DNA of 33,780 bases from Hyphomonadaceae bacterium (GTDB lineage Bacteria; Pseudomonadota; Alphaproteobacteria; Caulobacterales; Maricaulaceae). A program made the position numbers and the translations under genes. The notes under the pieces are model-generated. The model saw nothing but the letters and a program-made list of their open reading frames with translations. It did no database searches and was not told where the DNA came from. This document shows positions 16,260 through 25,876 of the stretch, in pieces. The number at the start of each line of letters is the position of its first letter. Position 1 is the first letter of the stretch. The DNA lies in NCBI GenBank assembly GCA_014324115.1, contig JACOMS010000017.1:1-33780 (forward strand), in the 5' to 3' direction.

Positions 16260-18404
16260 CTAACGGTTGCGTCTGAGCCCGGCAATATCCGCGAGCACCG
16301 CATAGGCGCAATCCAGCACGTTGGTGCCGGGGCCGAAAATACCGGACACGCCGACCGCACGCAAAAACGCATAATCCTGTTCGGGGATAACGCCCCCGAC
16401 AAAAACCCTGATGTCGGTCCGGCCCATGGATTTCAAAAGTTCAATGAGTTCCGGGACAAGGGTCTTGTGCCCTGCGGCCAGGGATGACACGCCGACGGCA
16501 TCCACGTTCAGGGCGACGGCCCTGTTGGCGGTTTCCCGCGGAGTGGAAAACAAATCGGTCAAATCGACGGTAAAGCCCAGATCGGCGAATGCGGTAGCGA
16601 CAACTTTGGCCCCGCGGTCATGGCCGTCCTGTCCCATTTTCGCGATCAGGACATGCGGGGCCCGGCCTTTGTCATCTGCATATTCGCCTATTTTGGACTG
16701 GACATTCTGATAAGCGGGATCGTCCCGGTAGGCATCGGAGTAAACACCTGTGATCATGCGGGTGGTGCCGGCATGACGGCCGAACACGGCCTCCATGGCA
16801 TCCGAGATTTCACCCAGGGTGGCGCGGGCGCGGGCGGCCGCCACCGCGTCACGGAGGAGATTGCCGTCGCCGGTTCGGGCTGTTGCGGTCAGTGCGTCGA
16901 GAGTGGCCCGGCAGGCATCCGGATGACGGGTCTTTTTGATTCGGTTAATGCGCCTGATCTGATTCGCGCGGACTTTGGCGTTGTCAATGTCGAGAATGTC
17001 GATGGGGTCTTCGTCCTCCAAACGGTATTCATTGACCCCGACAATCACATCCTCACCTTTATCGACGCGCGTCTGGCGAAGGGCGGCGGCCTTTTCGATC
17101 TCCATTTTGGGCAACCCCGCCTCTATGGCCCTGGTCATGCCGCCCATGGCTTCAATCTCTTCGATCATGGCCCAGGCCCTGTCCGCCAGGCCCTTTGTGA
17201 GCGCCTCGACATAATAGGAACCGCCGAGCGGATCGACCACATCCGTGATGCCGGTTTCGTGTTGCAGAATAAGCTGCGTATTTCGGGCAATCCGGGCGGA
17301 AAACTCGGTAGGCAGGGCGATGGCCTCGTCAAAACTGTTGGTGTGCAGGCTTTGTGTCCCGCCAAGAACGGCGCCCATGGCCTCATAGGCCGTGCGGACT
17401 ACATTGTTGAAAGGGTCCTGTTCGGTCAGCGATACGCCCGAAGTCTGGCAGTGGGTGCGCAGCATTTTGGACCGGTCGGCCACGGCGCCGAAACCGGTCA
17501 TGATTTTCGCCCAGAGCTGCCGGGCGGCCCGGAGCTTGGCAGCCTCCATGAAGACGTTCATGCCGATACAGAAAAAGAAGGACAACCGCCCGGCGAAAGC
17601 GTCCACATCCAGCCCTTTGGCCAAGGCGGCGCGGACATATTCCATGCCGTCGGCCAATGTGTAGGCGAGCTCCTGCGCCAGGGTCGCACCGGCTTCCTGC
17701 ATATGGTAGCCGGAAATGGAAATGGAGTTAAATTTCGGCATATCCGTTGACGTATAGGCGATGATGTCGCCAATGATGCGCATACTCGGCCCGGGCGGAT
17801 AGATATAGGTGTTGCGCACCATGAACTCTTTCAGAATGTCATTCTGAATGGTGCCCGATAAAGCAGCGCGATCGACACCCTGTTCCTCACCCGCAACGAT
17901 GAACATGGCGAGCACGGGAATGACAGCCCCGTTCATGGTCATGGACACTGACATCCTGTCGAGGGGGATACCGTCAAAGAGGATTTTCATATCCTCAACC
18001 GTGTCGATTGCGACTCCGGCCTTGCCCACATCGCCGACGACGCGGGGATGATCGGAATCATAGCCTCTATGGGTGGCCAGATCAAAGGCCACGGACAGGC
18101 CCTTCTGTCCGGCTTCGAGATTTTTGCGATAAAAGGCGTTGCTCTCTTCAGCGGTGGAATAGCCCGCATATTGCCGGATCGTCCAGGGCCTGTTGGTGTA
18201 CATGGTCGCGCGCACACCGCGGGTAAAAGGTGCAAAACCCGGACGCTCCCGCAACGCAGAGTCGGGAAGGTCGTCCGCGAAATAGACCGACTTGATGTCT
18301 ATGCCTTCGGGTGTGGGGGTTGTCAACTCTCCCGCATCCCGCCCGCGCAATTCCTTTTCGGCCAGCGCGTACCAGTCCCTTAAAGTCGGATCAGTCATCA
18401 GCAT
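16260..18404 (-). CDS. scpA: Methylmalonyl-CoA mutase, single-chain catalytic subunit
   Basis: A complete 714-residue adenosylcobalamin-dependent mutase. The N-terminal TIM barrel carries [41 protein letters not shown] and the [20 protein letters not shown] stretch of this family. The C-terminal B12 domain has the DxHxxG motif as Asp593-His595-Gly598 in GQDGHDRG, with later VSSLAAGHK and [11 protein letters not shown] elements. It interconverts (R)-methylmalonyl-CoA and succinyl-CoA, the last step of propionyl-CoA use. It is downstream of pccA by 57 bases on the same strand, probably one transcript. The epimerase and the MeaB-type chaperone are not in the window. An ATG two codons in (18398) is an equal start. 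Confidence 0.96.
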   Translation of the reverse strand: MLMTDPTLRDWYALAEKELRGRDAGELTTPTPEGIDIKSVYFADDLPDSALRERPGFAPFTRGVRATMYTNRPWTIRQYAGYSTAEESNAFYRKNLEAGQKGLSVAFDLATHRGYDSDHPRVVGDVGKAGVAIDTVEDMKILFDGIPLDRMSVSMTMNGAVIPVLAMFIVAGEEQGVDRAALSGTIQNDILKEFMVRNTYIYPPGPSMRIIGDIIAYTSTDMPKFNSISISGYHMQEAGATLAQELAYTLADGMEYVRAALAKGLDVDAFAGRLSFFFCIGMNVFMEAAKLRAARQLWAKIMTGFGAVADRSKMLRTHCQTSGVSLTEQDPFNNVVRTAYEAMGAVLGGTQSLHTNSFDEAIALPTEFSARIARNTQLILQHETGITDVVDPLGGSYYVEALTKGLADRAWAMIEEIEAMGGMTRAIEAGLPKMEIEKAAALRQTRVDKGEDVIVGVNEYRLEDEDPIDILDIDNAKVRANQIRRINRIKKTRHPDACRATLDALTATARTGDGNLLRDAVAAARARATLGEISDAMEAVFGRHAGTTRMITGVYSDAYRDDPAYQNVQSKIGEYADDKGRAPHVLIAKMGQDGHDRGAKVVATAFADLGFTVDLTDLFSTPRETANRAVALNVDAVGVSSLAAGHKTLVPELIELLKSMGRTDIRVFVGGVIPEQDYAFLRAVGVSGIFGPGTNVLDCAYAVLADIAGLRRNR

Positions 18405-18461
18405 CGCAACCGGTAATGTGAAACCCGTGTTTGCGCACGGTTTCCAGCACCCGAAACCCCG

Positions 18462-20498
18462 TCAGTCGAACTCCATAATCACATCATCAACCGCCAGATT
18501 ATCGCCGACAGCTGCGTTAATCCTGCACACAACGGCTTTTTTTTCTGCGCGGAGTGTGTTTTCCATTTTCATCGCTTCGACAATCGCCAGGGGCTGTCCG
18601 TCCTCGACCCGCTGGCCTGCCTCGACAAACACTTTCACGAGCACGCCGGGCATGGGGCAAAGCAGCAGGTTGGAAGTATCCGGCGCCGACTTGACGGGCA
18701 TGTGTGCCGCCAGTTCCGCCAGGCGCGGTGTGCGCACCGTGACCTTGAACGCGCATCCCCGGTGCCAGACCCGATAACCCATCGCACACTTCCGGGCCCT
18801 GAAGTTAAACGGCTTGCCGTCAACAAGTGCCATCACCGGTGATCTGCCCGGGGTCCAGTCCAGCAGCACCTCGAATTCCAGTACCGCCCTGTCTGTCAGG
18901 TCATCGGTCACGATGGTGCGCAAGCCTTTTTCGCCCCGGATACGGGCCGTATACCGCAGATCTGTTTCACCTGTGCCTGTAATGTGAATGTCCCAGAGAT
19001 CAGGCACATGCCTGTCGTGATTGGGCAAAATACCGGATATTTCCGCCGCGCGGTGTTCGGCCATGTCATGCATCAGTGCGCAGACGGCGGCGATTTTGCG
19101 CGTATGGCCGGAGTTGACCTGTGCACCTTCAAAGCCGTCCGGATATTCCTCGGCGATGAAGGCTGTGGAGATATCGCCGCGTATAAAGCGGTCATGATCG
19201 TAAACCGCCTGCAGGAAAGGGATGTTGTGACCGATTCCGTCGATCTCGAACACGTCAAGGGCCTGCCTCATTGTCTCAATGGCAACGCCGCGATCCTCAC
19301 CCCAGGTACAGAGCTTGGCGATCATGGGGTCGTAATACATGGAAATTTCGCCGCCTTCGAAGACGCCCGTATCATTGCGGAGGCGGCGGTCTTTCCAGTC
19401 CCCCTCCGCCGGTGGGCGGTAGCGCACCAGCCGCCCGATGGAGGGCAGGAAATTGCGAAAGGGATCTTCAGCGTAGATGCGGGACTCGATTGCCCATCCG
19501 GTCAGGGTCACATCGTCCTGGGTGAGGAGGAGTGTTTCGCCCTGCGCCACGCGGATCATCTGCTCAACCAGATCAATACCGGTGACAAGCTCCGTGACCG
19601 GATGCTCAACCTGCAGACGGGTATTCATTTCCAGAAAGTAAAAATTCCTGTCCGGGTCGACAACGAATTCCACTGTGCCTGCGCTGTCATAGTCGACGGC
19701 CCTGGCCAGAGCCACCGCCTGTTCGCCCATGGCCCTGCGGGTCTCTTCGTCAAGGAAGGGGGAGGGAGCTTCTTCGATGATTTTCTGGTTGCGGCGCTGG
19801 ATGGAACATTCCCGTTCACCGAGATAGACGCAGCTGCCGTGCCCGTCGCCCAGCACCTGGATTTCGATATGGCGCGGGGACCGGATAAATTTTTCAATAA
19901 AGATACGGTCATCACCGAAGGAACTGGCCGCCTCGTTTCTGGAGGCCTGGAAGCCTTCGCGTGTCTCATCATCATTCCATGCAATGCGCATGCCCTTGCC
20001 GCCGCCGCCGGCAGACGCCTTGATCATTACGGGGTAGCCGATTCGGGATGCGATTTTGACAGCCTCTCCGGCCTCGTCAATCAGGCTCATATGGCCGGGT
20101 ATGGTGGACACCCCCGCTTCTCTGGCGAGTTTTTTGGACGTGATCTTGTCACCCATCACCTCAATGGCGTGTGGGTTCGGGCCGACAAATGTGATATTTT
20201 CCTCCCGGAGCCGCTTCGCGAATTCAGGATTTTCAGACAGGAAACCATAGCCCGGATGAACGGCGTCGGCACCGGACTCCCTGACTGAGTCCATAATTCT
20301 GTCCATGACAATATAGGATTGGCTGGCGGGCGGCGGTCCGAGGTGAACAGCCGCATCCGCCATATCCACGTGCAGCGCATTGTTATCGGCATCGGAATAA
20401 ACCGCAACAGTTTTGATACCCATTTTACGGGCGGTTTTAATCACACGGCAGGCAATTTCACCGCGATTGGCGATCAATATCTTTTTGATCCCGGTCAT
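18462..20498 (-). CDS. pccA: Propionyl-CoA carboxylase, biotin-carrying alpha subunit
   Basis: 678 residues with the biotin carboxylase domain first ([19 protein letters not shown] at the start, ATP-grasp GGGGKGMRI near 165-173, and [17 protein letters not shown]), then a linker/BT domain, then a biotinyl domain with EAMKMENTL, where Lys644 is the biotin site. With PccB it carboxylates propionyl-CoA to methylmalonyl-CoA using bicarbonate and ATP. The length and pairing with the 510-residue beta chain favour propionyl-CoA carboxylase over methylcrotonyl-CoA carboxylase. The start overlaps the pccB stop as ATGA, giving 1:1 translation. A biotin ligase is not nearby. Confidence 0.93.
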   Translation of the reverse strand: MTGIKKILIANRGEIACRVIKTARKMGIKTVAVYSDADNNALHVDMADAAVHLGPPPASQSYIVMDRIMDSVRESGADAVHPGYGFLSENPEFAKRLREENITFVGPNPHAIEVMGDKITSKKLAREAGVSTIPGHMSLIDEAGEAVKIASRIGYPVMIKASAGGGGKGMRIAWNDDETREGFQASRNEAASSFGDDRIFIEKFIRSPRHIEIQVLGDGHGSCVYLGERECSIQRRNQKIIEEAPSPFLDEETRRAMGEQAVALARAVDYDSAGTVEFVVDPDRNFYFLEMNTRLQVEHPVTELVTGIDLVEQMIRVAQGETLLLTQDDVTLTGWAIESRIYAEDPFRNFLPSIGRLVRYRPPAEGDWKDRRLRNDTGVFEGGEISMYYDPMIAKLCTWGEDRGVAIETMRQALDVFEIDGIGHNIPFLQAVYDHDRFIRGDISTAFIAEEYPDGFEGAQVNSGHTRKIAAVCALMHDMAEHRAAEISGILPNHDRHVPDLWDIHITGTGETDLRYTARIRGEKGLRTIVTDDLTDRAVLEFEVLLDWTPGRSPVMALVDGKPFNFRARKCAMGYRVWHRGCAFKVTVRTPRLAELAAHMPVKSAPDTSNLLLCPMPGVLVKVFVEAGQRVEDGQPLAIVEAMKMENTLRAEKKAVVCRINAAVGDNLAVDDVIMEFD

Positions 20499-22027
20499 AG
20501 GGGCAGATTTCCGTGCTTCTTCCAGGGACTGTCCAGTTGCTTGTCTTTTAACAGCGCAAAGGCGCGCGTGACGCGCATACGTGTGTTCATGGGCTGGATA
20601 ACCTCGTCAACATAGCCCCGCTCGGCGGCGCGGAACGGCGAGAGGAATTTGTCCTCGTAATCGGCGGTTTTAACGGCAATCACATCGGGTTTGTCGAGGT
20701 CTTCGCGGTGGAGGATTTCGACGGCGCCTTTGGAGCCCATGACGGCGATCTGCGCGGTCGGCCAGGCATAGTTAATGTCCCCGCGCAGATGTTTTGAGGC
20801 CATCACACAATAGGCTCCGCCGAAGGCTTTACGGGTAATGACTGTAACTTTCGGTACTGTGGCTTCGCCATACGCATACAGCAGCTTCGCCCCATGTTTA
20901 ATCACGCCGCCATACTCCTGTGAGGTGCCGGGGAGGAAGCCGGGCACATCGACAAAGGTCAAAACCGGAATGGAAAAGGCATCACAAAATCTGACAAACC
21001 TTGCCGCCTTGCGCGAGGCGTCACTGTCCAGACAGCCGGCGAGTACCACAGGCTGATTCCCGACCACGCCGACCGTTCGCCCCTCAAGCCGGATAAATCC
21101 GGTCAGGATGTTTTTTGCGAAATTTTTCTGTATTTCAAAAAAATCGCCCTCATCGGCGACCTTGGTGATCAATTCACCCATATTATAGGGGATATTGGGG
21201 TTTTCAGGCACGAGCGTGTTGAGGCTTCTGTCGGTCCGGTCGTGCTCGTCGTAAAATGTCCGCACCGGTACACCGTCGCGATTGTTCAGGGGCAGAAAAT
21301 CAAACAGCCGTCGAATTTCTGTCAGGGCCTCCATGTCATTATCATAGGCCCCGTCAGCGACGGAAGATTTCGTCGTATGGGTTTTCGCTCCGCCGAGCTC
21401 TTCGGCTGTGACCACCTCATTGGTGACGGTTTTGAGCACATCCGGCCCGGTCAGGAACATGTAGCTTGTGTCCCGCACCATGAAGATAAAATCCGTAAGG
21501 GCCGGGGAATAGACCGCTCCGCCGGCACTCGGCCCCATGATGACGGATATTTGCGGGACGACGCCGGAAGCCAGGATATTGTTTTGAAACACATCCGTAT
21601 AACCGGCCAGGGCCGCAACACCTTCCTGAATCCGGGCACCGCCGGAGTCCTGAAGGCCGATAACGGGCGCCCCCTGTTTCATGGCCATGTGTTGCACCTT
21701 GCAGATTTTCTGCGCATGGGTTTCCGAAAGCGATCCGCCGAACACCGTAAAATCCTGCGCAAATACAAAGGTCTTGCGGCCGTTGATGGTCCCCCACCCT
21801 GTCACCACACCGTCACCGGGAATATGGGTCGTTTCCATGCCGAAATCGGCCGAGCGGTGTTTGACAAACATGTCAAACTCCTCAAACGAGCCGGGGTCGA
21901 GCAGAACCTCCAGCCTTTCACGGGCGGTGAGCTTACCTTTGGCGTGCTGGCTGTCGATCCGTTTCCGCCCGCCGCCCAGACGCGCCCGGGCCCGGCTCTC
22001 TTCCAGCTGGTCGATAATACTGCTCAA
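20495..22027 (-). CDS. pccB: Propionyl-CoA carboxylase, carboxyltransferase beta subunit
   Basis: 510 residues of the crotonase-like carboxyltransferase fold in two halves: [20 protein letters not shown] and GGARIQEGV in the first, [14 protein letters not shown] and [21 protein letters not shown] in the second. It transfers carboxyl from biotin on PccA to propionyl-CoA. The coding frame begins at a TTG behind GAGGG with seven bases between, since the conserved N-terminus ([20 protein letters not shown]) starts there and no ATG fits. It is the first gene of the pccB-pccA-mutase run. An FNR-type box lies 69 bases upstream, so oxygen- or redox-linked control is possible. Confidence 0.93.
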   Translation of the reverse strand: MSSIIDQLEESRARARLGGGRKRIDSQHAKGKLTARERLEVLLDPGSFEEFDMFVKHRSADFGMETTHIPGDGVVTGWGTINGRKTFVFAQDFTVFGGSLSETHAQKICKVQHMAMKQGAPVIGLQDSGGARIQEGVAALAGYTDVFQNNILASGVVPQISVIMGPSAGGAVYSPALTDFIFMVRDTSYMFLTGPDVLKTVTNEVVTAEELGGAKTHTTKSSVADGAYDNDMEALTEIRRLFDFLPLNNRDGVPVRTFYDEHDRTDRSLNTLVPENPNIPYNMGELITKVADEGDFFEIQKNFAKNILTGFIRLEGRTVGVVGNQPVVLAGCLDSDASRKAARFVRFCDAFSIPVLTFVDVPGFLPGTSQEYGGVIKHGAKLLYAYGEATVPKVTVITRKAFGGAYCVMASKHLRGDINYAWPTAQIAVMGSKGAVEILHREDLDKPDVIAVKTADYEDKFLSPFRAAERGYVDEVIQPMNTRMRVTRAFALLKDKQLDSPWKKHGNLPL

Positions 22028-22095
22028 GTCAGACCCTCATTTGTAAATTTTCCGCACCCTAGCGGCGCCGGACGTAAAGACAAGCCTTATGATAA

Positions 22096-22113
22096 CCTTG
22101 ACCGGGATCAAGG
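22096..22113. promoter_or_regulatory. FNR/FixK-type box between pccB and the EF-hand gene
   Basis: CCTTGACCGGGATCAAGG is a perfect 6-base inverted repeat whose core TTGAC-CGGG-ATCAA departs from the FNR/FixK/Dnr consensus TTGAT-N4-ATCAA by one base. A longer pair, CAAGCCTT (22081-22088) and AAGGCTTG (22110-22117), overlaps it. Alphaproteobacterial FnrL and FixK sites often show the same TTGAC variant. The box could control pccB, the EF-hand gene or both. Confidence 0.5.
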
Positions 22114-22190
22114 CTTGTGCAAATTGACAAAATTCAGGCGTATCATGACGCGGGTTGCGCCGGGGACTGGTCCGCTTTGAAGGAGATATG

Positions 22191-22700
22191 ATGAAAAAAC
22201 CGGGAATGACCATTGCGGCCTTGGCAGGTTTGGGCGTTTTATCTCCAGCGGCTTTGGGCCAGATGTCTGACTCCGGGGTCGAAACACTGGAAAGTGACAG
22301 GTCAACAGGGGACCGTCGGCCGGTGCGCGGACCCTTTACCGTGATCCGTCCGGCTGCGCTGTTTATCGGGACCTTGGACACGGACCATGATTACCGAATC
22401 ACCCGCGCAGAATTTGACTCCGGGGTCGCCAGGGCATTCACAATGGCCGACAGGGATGAAAACGGGCAACTGTCCCTGTTCGAACTTGAGGACTGGCGTC
22501 TGGCTGCGCTCGGATCCATGGATGCCCTGCCCGGGAATTTTGCCTTTGACGGCAATCATGACGGAGGCATCACCGGGGATGAATTCGCCGCGGCGCTGAA
22601 TTTCGAATTTGACCGCAATGACGGGGACGCAAACGGAGTCGTCCTGTTCAGGGACCTTGTGCGCGTTATGGAAGTGCAGCCCTGCGAAAAAGACGGTTGA
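22191..22700 (+). CDS. Secreted EF-hand calcium-binding protein
   Basis: A 169-residue protein with a signal peptide (MKKPGMTIAALAGLGVLSPA, cleavage near ALG|Q at 23) and four EF-hand loops: 63-74 (DTDHDYRITRAE), 87-98 (DRDENGQLSLFE), 120-131 (DGNHDGGITGDE) and 144-155 (DGDANGVVLFRD). The first three end in Glu and the last in Asp at position 12. It should bind calcium in the periplasm or outside. The ATG at 22191 is chosen because AAGGAG then has five bases of spacing; the ATG one codon earlier is too close. It diverges from pccB across the FNR-type box. The function beyond calcium binding is unknown. Confidence 0.85.
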   Translation: MKKPGMTIAALAGLGVLSPAALGQMSDSGVETLESDRSTGDRRPVRGPFTVIRPAALFIGTLDTDHDYRITRAEFDSGVARAFTMADRDENGQLSLFELEDWRLAALGSMDALPGNFAFDGNHDGGITGDEFAAALNFEFDRNDGDANGVVLFRDLVRVMEVQPCEKDG

Positions 22701-22776
22701 CACCCGGATTTCGGACGGGACTGCACCGATCCGTGCCGTCCGGGTGGCTGTGCCTGTCCGTAAACCCGGCCACATG

Positions 22777-23889
22777 TTATCCGAATAAATCCCCCTGGCC
22801 GGATAGGGACTCAGGCACCCGAAACAGGGACAGGTCCAACGGGGTGCGATCACGTCCATGTTCCAGTCCCAATCGCGTGCGGGCCAGGCGGTAGCGCTGC
22901 ATGATCATCCTGGCGTAGTGGCTTTTGACCTCCCCGCCCCGTGACCGGAGCGGGTCATAGTCCCGCCCGCCGTTCATGTCGCGAATATGCCCCATAATCC
23001 GCGCCGCCCGCGTCGGCGCAAAAGCCTCCAGCCATTCCTGAAACAGGGGCGAGACTTCCAGCGGCAACCGTAAAATCGTATAGGCCGAATAACCGGCCCC
23101 GATCCCGGCGGCCTTTTCCATAATGGTTTCCATCTCCGCATCATTTAGCCCCGGTATCATCGGGCCCAGCATGATGCCGGCCGGAATGCCCCTGTCGACA
23201 AGGGCGCGCAGCGCATCAAACCGGCGTTGCGGTGTCGGTGCACGCGGTTCCATGGCGCGGGCAAGCTGTCGATCCTGCGTCGTGATCGATATCATACACC
23301 GGGTCAGGTTTTTTTCCGCCATGGGGGCGAGAATATCCAGATCGCGCACGATCAGACTGGACTTGGTGAGGATGGAAACCGGATGATTGAAATCCGACAG
23401 AACCAGAAGCAGCTGCCGCATAATCCGGTACATGCGGTCAATAGGTTGATAAGCGTCCGTGTTGGTACCGATCATGATAGTGCGCGGCCGGTAATTCGGG
23501 GCGGAGAGTTCACCGGCCAGAAGCTGTGCCGCATCGGGTTTGGCATAAAGGCGGGTTTCGAAATCTATTCCCGGCGACAGGCCCATATAGGCATGGGTGG
23601 GCCGGGCATAACAGTAGATACAGCCATGCTCGCATCCCCGGTAAGGGTTAATGGACCGGTCAAAGCCGACATAGGGTGATGTGTTGAAGGTCACGATCCT
23701 GCGCGGTGTTTCCAAGGTAACACGGGTCTGTGTGCCTTTTTTGAAATCCTCTTCCAGCGATTCCCAGCCGTCATCAACCCGTACGCGTTTTTCGGATTCG
23801 TAGCGTCCGGACGCATTGGTCCTGGCGCCGCGCCCCTTTTCGACCCCGGGTCTGACATGTTTGAAAGCAAGCGGGTAGGGTTTTGCCAT
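22777..23889 (-). CDS. PA0069-family radical SAM protein
   Basis: 370 residues with the radical SAM cluster motif CEHGCIYC (Cys86, Cys90, Cys93) in the setting NPYRGCEHGCIYCYARPTH, which is typical of the SplB-like PA0069 family. The N-terminal part is rich in Arg and Gly and the middle contains TNTDAYQPIDRMYRIMRQLL and SLIVRDLDILAPMA, also family features. These proteins are often named DNA repair photolyase-like, but their substrate is not established. The gene is transcribed alone, convergent with the EF-hand gene. It starts close to the tRNA-Leu promoter region, which is on the other strand. Confidence 0.88.
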   Translation of the reverse strand: MAKPYPLAFKHVRPGVEKGRGARTNASGRYESEKRVRVDDGWESLEEDFKKGTQTRVTLETPRRIVTFNTSPYVGFDRSINPYRGCEHGCIYCYARPTHAYMGLSPGIDFETRLYAKPDAAQLLAGELSAPNYRPRTIMIGTNTDAYQPIDRMYRIMRQLLLVLSDFNHPVSILTKSSLIVRDLDILAPMAEKNLTRCMISITTQDRQLARAMEPRAPTPQRRFDALRALVDRGIPAGIMLGPMIPGLNDAEMETIMEKAAGIGAGYSAYTILRLPLEVSPLFQEWLEAFAPTRAARIMGHIRDMNGGRDYDPLRSRGGEVKSHYARMIMQRYRLARTRLGLEHGRDRTPLDLSLFRVPESLSGQGDLFG

Positions 23890-24013
23890 ACGGGCATAAT
23901 AACCCTGATAACAAACAAATCAAGAACAAAAAGCGTTTTGTTGTGGATAAGTCAAGGTGATTTTTCGCTTCACAAGCGGGTCCGGAATTGCTATTGACCG
24001 CAATCCTTGATGT

Positions 24014-24100
24014 GCGGCCGTGGCGGAATTGGTAGACGCGCAGCGTTGAGGTCGCTGTGGGATAAAACCCGTGGAAGTTCGAGTCTTCCCGGCCGCACCA
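24014..24100 (+). tRNA. tRNA-Leu (anticodon GAG)
   Basis: 87 bases that fold as a class II tRNA. Acceptor GCGGCCG pairs with CGGCCGC; the D arm contains TTGGTAGAC; the anticodon stem CAGCG/CGCTG holds the loop TTGAGGT with GAG at 34-36; a long variable arm follows; the T arm is GGAAG-TTCGAGT-CTTCC. The CCA end is encoded. It reads CUC and CUU. Confidence 0.96.
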
Positions 24101-24243
24101 TTTTCCTTTGATTTCAAAGATTTAGCTCCCTGAAGTGACTCACTTTTCCTGTAGTTTCCTGCAATTGGACACCTCCATTAGCGGTTGATTTTGAATTAGC
24201 TTTGAGTGATTTCAGTCAGGGGACCGGTTGCGCGCACGGTGTG

Positions 24244-24264
24244 GCGCCCCTTTTGGGGCGCTTT
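24244..24264 (+). terminator. Candidate rho-independent terminator downstream of tRNA-Leu
   Basis: GCGCCCC and GGGGCGC form a 7-base stem with a TTTT loop, followed by only three T. It lies about 145 bases after the tRNA and 50 bases before the end of the convergent regulator gene. The remainder of 24101-24312 holds nothing I can identify. Confidence 0.5.
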
Positions 24265-24312
24265 AGCGGCATTTTGGGCTGATGATCCGGATTTCAGGCA
24301 CACTTCAATTTA

Positions 24313-25734
24313 TCATTCCTCAAAACTGAAAATACTCATACCCCGCGCATGTTCGTCAAACAGCAGGTTTTTGTTAAGTGGCGCATGCGCGCGTTGCTGG
24401 CAATTTTGCCTTTCGCACACATAGCAGTTAATTCCGATGGGTGTCGGACTGGGGTCGTCAAGATTGTACTGGCGTGCGTAAATCAGGCGTGGGGCATAGG
24501 CGATATCACAGCCCAGACCTATGGCCAGTTTCTGCGCCGGCATGCCGTAGGTCGAGTCGCTGCGCTGCACCATTTTGGCGATGGAGAAATAGATGGTGTC
24601 ATCCGGCAACTGCACAATCTGCGTATGAATCCTGCCGGGGCCTTGGAAGCACTCGTGAATGTTCCACAGTGGGCAGGCTCCGCCGAATTGTGAAAAATGA
24701 AACCGTCCGGCAGAAAAACGTTTGGACACATTTCCGGCTACATCAATCCGGACAAAAAAAAACGGAATGCCCCGTGCATCCGGCTTTTGCAGGGTAGTCA
24801 GGCGGTGTGTCGTCTGTTCAAAACTGGTTCCGTAACGGCTGGAAAGCAGATCGACATCGTAACGGGAATTTTCGGCATCCTTGAGAAACTGCGCGTAGGG
24901 CATCAAAAGCGCGGAGGCAAAATAATTACCCAAGCTTGTACGCGCCAGCCCTTCGGCCTCCCGTCCGGGGAGTTTTGCCCTTGTAATGATGTCGTCAATA
25001 ACCTCCCTGCATTCCAGAAGGCCAATTTGATAGGCGAGCTGGAACCTCCGCCCGGACCGGCGCAAAAGTTCCGACAGATTAATCCTTCTGGAATCGTGAT
25101 CAAAATAACGCAGCATTTTCGGCATGGCATTGACCGGGACAATCCTGACCCTGATATCATGTTTACTCGCCAGTCTATCGGTGAGTACGGCATGGGGTTC
25201 GTTTTTATGCAGGTCGAGTTCCCGGGAGAGTCCCTCGGCCTTCCTGTCCAGATCGTCGAAATAGTTGGTGTTGGAGTGAATAAAGCGCCGAACCGCATCA
25301 ACGGCTTTTGCAGACTGTTCCAGAAGCTCGACACGGTCGCGGTCGGCATTCAGGGACGCATTGCGCAGGCTCCTGTCGCGATAGGTTCCGTAAAGGCGGA
25401 GCAGGGCGCGCGCCGCGGCCGGACTAGTCGAGACAAGGTCTTCGGCTTCGTTTTTGGAAATGCTCTCGCCGCGAAACACCGGATCGTGCGACATATCATG
25501 TATCTCGGCGACGAGGTGGGAGTCATGCTTGCCGGTAAATTCTGCCAGATTCAAATCATAGATTTCGGCCATTTTTATCAACACATTGGCGCTCATTGCC
25601 CGCTGGTTGCGTTCCATCAGGTTGAGATAGGACGCCGAGATTCCAAGATCTTCGGCCATACGGATCTGGGTCAGGCCGAGTGTCTGTCTGAAACGGCGCA
25701 AGCGTGGACCGATAAGGAGTTTTTCATTCGTCAT
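24313..25734 (-). CDS. HTH/ImmA-IrrE/ScfR-type regulator of acetate or short-chain acyl metabolism
   Basis: 473 residues. An XRE helix-turn-helix is at about 8-63 (LRRFRQTLGLTQIRMAEDLG, SASYLNLMERNQRAMS), an ImmA/IrrE-like domain is in the middle (YQIGLLECREVIDDIITRAK near 225-245), and a Cys-containing C-terminal domain has GGACPLWNIHECF and CYVCERQNCQQRAH. This is the build of short-chain fatty acyl regulators such as RamB and MccR, which sense acyl-CoA or fatty acids. RamB controls glyoxylate-shunt genes, and here the gene diverges from aceB-aceA, so the same job is likely. Repeats of TTACA lie right before its start and may serve self-regulation. No good ribosome binding site precedes the ATG. 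Confidence 0.88.
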   Translation of the reverse strand: MTNEKLLIGPRLRRFRQTLGLTQIRMAEDLGISASYLNLMERNQRAMSANVLIKMAEIYDLNLAEFTGKHDSHLVAEIHDMSHDPVFRGESISKNEAEDLVSTSPAAARALLRLYGTYRDRSLRNASLNADRDRVELLEQSAKAVDAVRRFIHSNTNYFDDLDRKAEGLSRELDLHKNEPHAVLTDRLASKHDIRVRIVPVNAMPKMLRYFDHDSRRINLSELLRRSGRRFQLAYQIGLLECREVIDDIITRAKLPGREAEGLARTSLGNYFASALLMPYAQFLKDAENSRYDVDLLSSRYGTSFEQTTHRLTTLQKPDARGIPFFFVRIDVAGNVSKRFSAGRFHFSQFGGACPLWNIHECFQGPGRIHTQIVQLPDDTIYFSIAKMVQRSDSTYGMPAQKLAIGLGCDIAYAPRLIYARQYNLDDPSPTPIGINCYVCERQNCQQRAHAPLNKNLLFDEHARGMSIFSFEE

Positions 25735-25742
25735 GGGGTATT

Positions 25743-25779
25743 TTACATACCTTACAACTTACAACTAATTAAACTTACA
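25743..25779. promoter_or_regulatory. Cluster of four TTACA repeats in the regulator-aceB gap
   Basis: TTACA begins at 25743, 25752, 25759 and 25775 in the same orientation, immediately upstream of the regulator's start codon. Together with the inverted repeat nearer aceB they are candidate binding sites for the divergent regulator. RamB sites in other bacteria are A/T-rich with a similar look, but I cannot match a consensus. Confidence 0.4.
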
Positions 25780-25790
25780 TATTATACATA

Positions 25791-25821
25791 TTGACCCTTT
25801 TATTAAAAAGAAACCTATAAA
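25791..25821 (+). promoter_or_regulatory. Candidate aceB promoter
   Basis: TTGACC (25791-25796) and TATAAA (25816-25821) are 19 bases apart, with the alternative -10 CTATAA at 18. A start near 25828 would place the inverted repeat 25830-25857 at the beginning of the transcript, a normal spot for a repressor site. Confidence 0.45.
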
Positions 25822-25829
25822 AAAGGACT

Positions 25830-25857
25830 TTTTGTAAATATACTATAAATTACAAAA
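25830..25857. promoter_or_regulatory. Inverted repeat in the aceB leader (operator candidate)
   Basis: TTTTGTAA (25830-25837) and TTACAAAA (25850-25857) are perfect 8-base inverted arms with a 12-base spacer. The inner GTAA/TTAC matches the TTACA repeats upstream, so one factor could bind both. It lies between the promoter and AAGGAGA of aceB. Confidence 0.45.
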
Positions 25858-25876
25858 TTTACTAAGGAGATCCGCT

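Noticed and set aside
16620-17750. A 376-codon open frame on the + strand
   Set aside because: Antisense shadow of methylmalonyl-CoA mutase.
18020-18050. GACGACGCGGGGATGAT, similar to repeat copy C
   Set aside because: It is ordinary coding sequence within the mutase gene; the shared bases are few and the ATGAGCCG end is missing.
18984-20288. A 434-codon open frame on the + strand
   Set aside because: It lies fully opposite pccA, whose protein has all family motifs; the antisense translation has no recognisable domain and reflects GC-rich codon structure.
21242-22180. A 312-codon open frame on the + strand
   Set aside because: Antisense to pccB and continuing through the FNR-type box into the EF-hand leader.
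24697-25794. A 365-codon open frame on the + strand
   Set aside because: Antisense to the HTH/ScfR regulator, and it runs into the promoter region of aceB.
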